Of a stretch of 64,000 nucleotides of DNA, positions 58,632 through 64,000 are shown piece by piece. The notes under the pieces were generated by a model that saw nothing but the letters and a program-made list of their open reading frames with translations, searched no databases and was not told where the DNA came from. Position numbers and translations under genes: made by a program. The stretch comes from Verrucomicrobia bacterium IMCC26134 (GTDB lineage: Bacteria; Verrucomicrobiota; Verrucomicrobiia; Opitutales; Opitutaceae), in assembly GCA_000972765.1 (NCBI GenBank), contig CP011265.1, positions 434,001 to 498,000 on the forward strand, in the 5' to 3' direction. Numbering within the stretch: position 1 is the first letter of the stretch; every line of letters starts with the position of its first letter.

Positions 58632-60467
58632 ATGGCCTTATTCAGTCTCCTCGATCTCTCCCACGCCTTTGGTGGCGCTCCTGTCCTCGACCACGTCAAT
58701 TTCCAGGTCGATCCCGGCGAGCGCGTGTGTCTTGTCGGGCGCAATGGCGCAGGCAAATCCACCCTCATGAAGCTCATCGCGGGCGACATGAAACCCGATA
58801 CCGGCCAGGTCTTCCGCCAGCCGGGTGCCCACTTCGCCCGCCTCGTGCAGGAGGTTCCGCAGGACTTGAAGGGCAATGTCCACGATCTTGTCGCCAGCGG
58901 GGTGCGTCGTGATGCCGCCGGCCATGAGGAGGACTGGGAGATTGATGTGCGCATCGAGGACCTCATCGCCCGTCTTCAACTTAATCCGCTCGCGGAGTTT
59001 TCGACTCTTTCCGGCGGCCTCAAGCGCCGTGTGCTTCTCGGCCGCGCCATCGCCAGCAAGCCCGACCTGCTTCTGCTCGACGAACCGACCAACCATCTCG
59101 ACATCGAGAGCATCCTTTGGCTCGAGGAGTTTCTCCTCACCGAGAAGGTCGCTCTTTTCTTCGTCACTCACGATCGCGCCTTCCTGCAAAAGCTCGCCAC
59201 CCGCATCGTCGAACTCGACCGCGGCACGCTCACCAACTGGGCCTGCCCCTACGATGTCTTCCTTGTTCGCCGTGCCGATCGCCTCGAGGCCGAGGAACGC
59301 CAGCGCGCCGCCGCCGATAAGAAACTCGCCCAGGAGGAGGAGTGGATCCGCCGCGGCGTGAGGGCCCAGCGCAAACGCGCCGGCAACCGCATCGAAGCGC
59401 TCTACGCCCTTCGCGCCGAGCGTCGCGCCCGTCGCGAGCAGGCGGGCAACGCCACCATCAAGGTCACCGCCGCCGACGAGTCCGGCGTGAAGGTCATCGA
59501 GGCCATCGACGTCACCTTTGGCTACCCCGGCGCCGCCGAGCCCCTCGTGCGTGATTTCTCCAGCATCATCATCCGTGGGGACAAAATCGGCCTCATCGGC
59601 CCCAACGGCGCGGGCAAGACCACGCTCCTAAAGCTCCTCCTCGGCCAGCTCCAGCCCACCGGCGGCATCCTCAAGCACGGCACCAAGCTGGAGGTCGTTT
59701 ACTTCGATCAGCTCCGCGCCCAGATCGACGACAACAAGACCGTTGCCGAAAACGTCGCCGATGGAAACACCCACATCTCCATCGACGGACGGTCCAAGCA
59801 CGTCATCAGCTACCTCCAGGATTTCCTCTTCGAGCCCGATCGCGCCCGCACCCCCGCCCGCGTGCTCTCCGGCGGCGAACGCAACCGCCTCCTGCTCGCC
59901 CGCCTCTTTATCAAGCCCGCCAACGTGCTCGTGCTCGACGAGCCGACCAACGATCTCGACGCCGAGACGCTCGACCTCCTGGAGAATCTACTCGTCGAGT
60001 TCGAGGGCACCGTGCTCGTCGTGAGCCATGATCGTAAGTTCCTCGACGAGGTCGTCACCGGCACCTTCGTCTTCGATGGCAAGGGCGGCATCGAGGAGTT
60101 CATCGGCGGTTATACCGACTGGGTGACGGAAAAAGCGAAGCAGGCGAAGACCCCCGTCGTCACGGCCAAGGCCAATGCCCGCGCCATCGCCACGCCCGCG
60201 TCCGCACCGGCCTCCGTCCCCGCCAAATCCGCCGGCCGTAAACTCAACAATCGCGAACAACGCGAACTGGCCGAGCTACCAGCGCGTATCGAAAAACTGG
60301 AAACGGAGCAGGCGGAGCTGGCCGCCAAGCTCGGCGATCCCAAGTTCTTCAAGCAGGAGGCTTCGGTGGTTCGCGCCGCCGAGGCCCGCCTGCACGAGAT
60401 CGAGCAGGAGCACGCCGTCGCCTTCGCCCGCTGGGAGGCGCTGGAGGCCGCCGCCACCGGGGGCTGA
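58632..60467 (+). CDS. ABC-F family ATPase (Uup-like)
   Basis: A 611-residue soluble ABC-F protein with two nucleotide-binding domains and no membrane part; such proteins act on the ribosome. Domain 1 shows GRNGAGKSTLMKLI, LSGGLKRRVLLGRAI and LLLDEPTNHLDIESILWLEE. Domain 2 shows GPNGAGKTTLLKLL, LSGGERNRLLLARLF and LVLDEPTNDLDAETLDLLE. A charged linker lies between them, and a C-terminal coiled coil (LPARIEKLETEQAELAAKLG) matches Uup. The ATG at 58632 has a GGGTGGG upstream. Confidence 0.94.
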   Translation: MALFSLLDLSHAFGGAPVLDHVNFQVDPGERVCLVGRNGAGKSTLMKLIAGDMKPDTGQVFRQPGAHFARLVQEVPQDLKGNVHDLVASGVRRDAAGHEEDWEIDVRIEDLIARLQLNPLAEFSTLSGGLKRRVLLGRAIASKPDLLLLDEPTNHLDIESILWLEEFLLTEKVALFFVTHDRAFLQKLATRIVELDRGTLTNWACPYDVFLVRRADRLEAEERQRAAADKKLAQEEEWIRRGVRAQRKRAGNRIEALYALRAERRARREQAGNATIKVTAADESGVKVIEAIDVTFGYPGAAEPLVRDFSSIIIRGDKIGLIGPNGAGKTTLLKLLLGQLQPTGGILKHGTKLEVVYFDQLRAQIDDNKTVAENVADGNTHISIDGRSKHVISYLQDFLFEPDRARTPARVLSGGERNRLLLARLFIKPANVLVLDEPTNDLDAETLDLLENLLVEFEGTVLVVSHDRKFLDEVVTGTFVFDGKGGIEEFIGGYTDWVTEKAKQAKTPVVTAKANARAIATPASAPASVPAKSAGRKLNNREQRELAELPARIEKLETEQAELAAKLGDPKFFKQEASVVRAAEARLHEIEQEHAVAFARWEALEAAATGG

Positions 60468-60559
60468 GCCCGGATCGCGCCTCCGGGTCTAAACTGCCTG
60501 GAAAGCACACCGTCCACTGGTGGATATATCCGCCGGCCCACTTTAAACCGGACCTTCTT

Positions 60560-61339
60560 ATGTCCGCTGCCCCCCCCAGTCATTTCGCCCGCTATGTCGC
60601 TCTTGGCGACAGCTCGACCGAGGGTATCGACGATCCCGACGGGGCCGGCGGCTACCACGGCTGGTCGCAGCGGCTGGCCGAGCGGATCAAGGCGACCCAG
60701 GGCGGCTTGCTCTACGCCAACCTCGCGGTGCGCGGCCTCACCACCGTGCAGGTGCGCGAACGCCAGCTCGCCGCCGCTGTCGCCTTGCGCCCCGATCTGG
60801 CGACCGTGTTTTGTGGCACCAACGATGTGACTCAGCCGCGTTTCGACGCGGCTCGAGTGGGGGGCGACATCGAGCACATGCAGCGCGCACTGGTCGCAGG
60901 CGGCGCCACGGTGCTCAGTTTTACTTTGCCCGACCTCACGCCGCTCATGCCGCTCGCGCGCTTGATCGCGCCTCGCATCGCCGCGCTCAACGCCGCGCTC
61001 GCCCGGGCTTCCCGCAACACCGGCTCGATTCTGGTGGATTTCGCAGCGTATCCGGTCTCCACCGACGTCCGGCTCTGGAGCGAGGATCGCATCCACGCCA
61101 ACGCCGTGGGCCACGCACGTATCGCCGAAGCCCTCGCCCATGCGTTGCGGTTGCCCGGCAGCAACGAGGCTTGGAACAGGCCTTTCGCAACCGCCCTTAA
61201 TCCGACCCGCCGCCAGCGCTGCGCCGACGAACTGCGCTGGACCCGCCGCCATCTTTTACCGTGGCTCTGGGCGGGTCTGCGCGGTCGTTCCTCGGCGGAC
61301 GGACGGGGACCCAAGCGTCCCGCACTGCTGCCGGTCTGA
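60560..61339 (+). CDS. SGNH/GDSL-type esterase
   Basis: A 259-residue SGNH hydrolase without signal peptide. Block I is VALGDSSTEG (Ser nucleophile), block II has the Gly in NLAVRGLTTVQV, block III is CGTNDV, and block V is EDRIHANAVGH with catalytic Asp and His. The C-terminal part is arginine-rich. Substrate is unknown. It lies 92 nt downstream of the ABC-F gene and converges with katG. Confidence 0.9.
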   Translation: MSAAPPSHFARYVALGDSSTEGIDDPDGAGGYHGWSQRLAERIKATQGGLLYANLAVRGLTTVQVRERQLAAAVALRPDLATVFCGTNDVTQPRFDAARVGGDIEHMQRALVAGGATVLSFTLPDLTPLMPLARLIAPRIAALNAALARASRNTGSILVDFAAYPVSTDVRLWSEDRIHANAVGHARIAEALAHALRLPGSNEAWNRPFATALNPTRRQRCADELRWTRRHLLPWLWAGLRGRSSADGRGPKRPALLPV

Positions 61340-61407
61340 GTGAAAGCGGTGCAGCGTTCAGGCCGGAGCACGCTGGCGGATGGAACGCCACGCTCCGGCC
61401 AGGCCCC

Positions 61408-63873
<2,466 letters not shown>

Positions 63874-64000
63874 TTAGCGTCGTCCGCCGCGCGTGCCGCG
63901 GGTGAGACGTCCGGCCGGCTTGGGCGCGGCGGCCTCGGCCTCGGCCAGGGCATTCTCATCGAACAGGGCGGAGTAGATGTAGGGGAAGTCGGCGAGTTTC
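63874..64000 (-). CDS. C-terminus of an unidentified protein (partial)
   Basis: The last 41 codons and stop of a minus-strand gene that continues past the right edge. The visible end reads KLADFPYIYSALFDENAL, then an alanine/glutamate stretch and a basic tail (GRLTRGTRGGRR) suggestive of RNA or nucleic-acid contact. It is too short to identify. A strong terminator follows 34 nt downstream. Confidence 0.65.
   Translation of the reverse strand, partial: KLADFPYIYSALFDENALAEAEAAAPKPAGRLTRGTRGGRR

Overview
The window is GC-rich and densely coding. Its gene set points to a member of the Verrucomicrobiota, most likely an Opitutaceae-like facultative anaerobe. The evidence is a long-form IspG, the uppS-cdsA-dxr-rseP block, a circularly permuted ATP-grasp/alpha-E pair, a single-chain PFOR paired with a dihydroorotate dehydrogenase-like protein, a PL7 alginate lyase, and several families of short-word intergenic repeats. 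The lineage is an inference from content, not from a marker-gene comparison. Most start codons have no Shine-Dalgarno sequence and follow a pyrimidine-rich leader.

Layout. Positions 1-6.6 kb hold a minus-strand nitrogen operon: substrate-binding protein, permease and ATPase of an ABC importer, a NikR-like regulator, two DUF1989 proteins (carboxyguanidine deiminase / urea-carboxylase-associated), and the N-terminal part of a biotin-dependent urea/guanidine carboxylase that runs off the left edge. A near-consensus sigma-54 promoter precedes it. Positions 6.8-13.1 kb hold ispG, an OGG1-type glycosylase and the ATP-grasp/alpha-E operon. Positions 13.3-17.7 kb are the plus-strand envelope/isoprenoid block. 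Positions 17.9-30.2 kb are mixed housekeeping and accessory genes: two-domain PPK2, alginate lyase, a SIMPL protein, a glycoside-hydrolase-like protein without catalytic glutamates, apt, a hydroxyacid dehydrogenase, a PIN-like protein, rsgA, a CRM-domain protein and a DHOD-like protein.

Positions 30.2-38.1 kb (minus strand) carry PFOR, a two-gene nucleotidyltransferase module broken by a nonsense codon, sufS, sufU and hemN. Positions 38.3-40.6 kb encode an NAD-dependent DNA ligase with a signal-peptide-like leader, followed by tRNA-Ser(GGA). Positions 41.0-55.0 kb are one plus-strand complex I operon, nuoBCDEFGHIJKLMN, without nuoA. Positions 55.3-64 kb carry a small lipoprotein, a ChaA-type Ca2+/H+ antiporter, a lactonase-type beta-propeller, an ABC-F ATPase, an SGNH hydrolase, katG and the end of an unidentified gene.

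The metabolic picture is respiratory (complex I, KatG) with anaerobic capacity (PFOR, oxygen-independent HemN) and SUF-type Fe-S assembly to supply these enzymes. The best candidates for something new are the sigma-54/NikR-like-controlled guanidine operon with an altered metal site, the DNA ligase with an export-type leader, the pseudoenzyme-like glycoside hydrolase, and repeats that have entered the ispG and sufU coding sequences.
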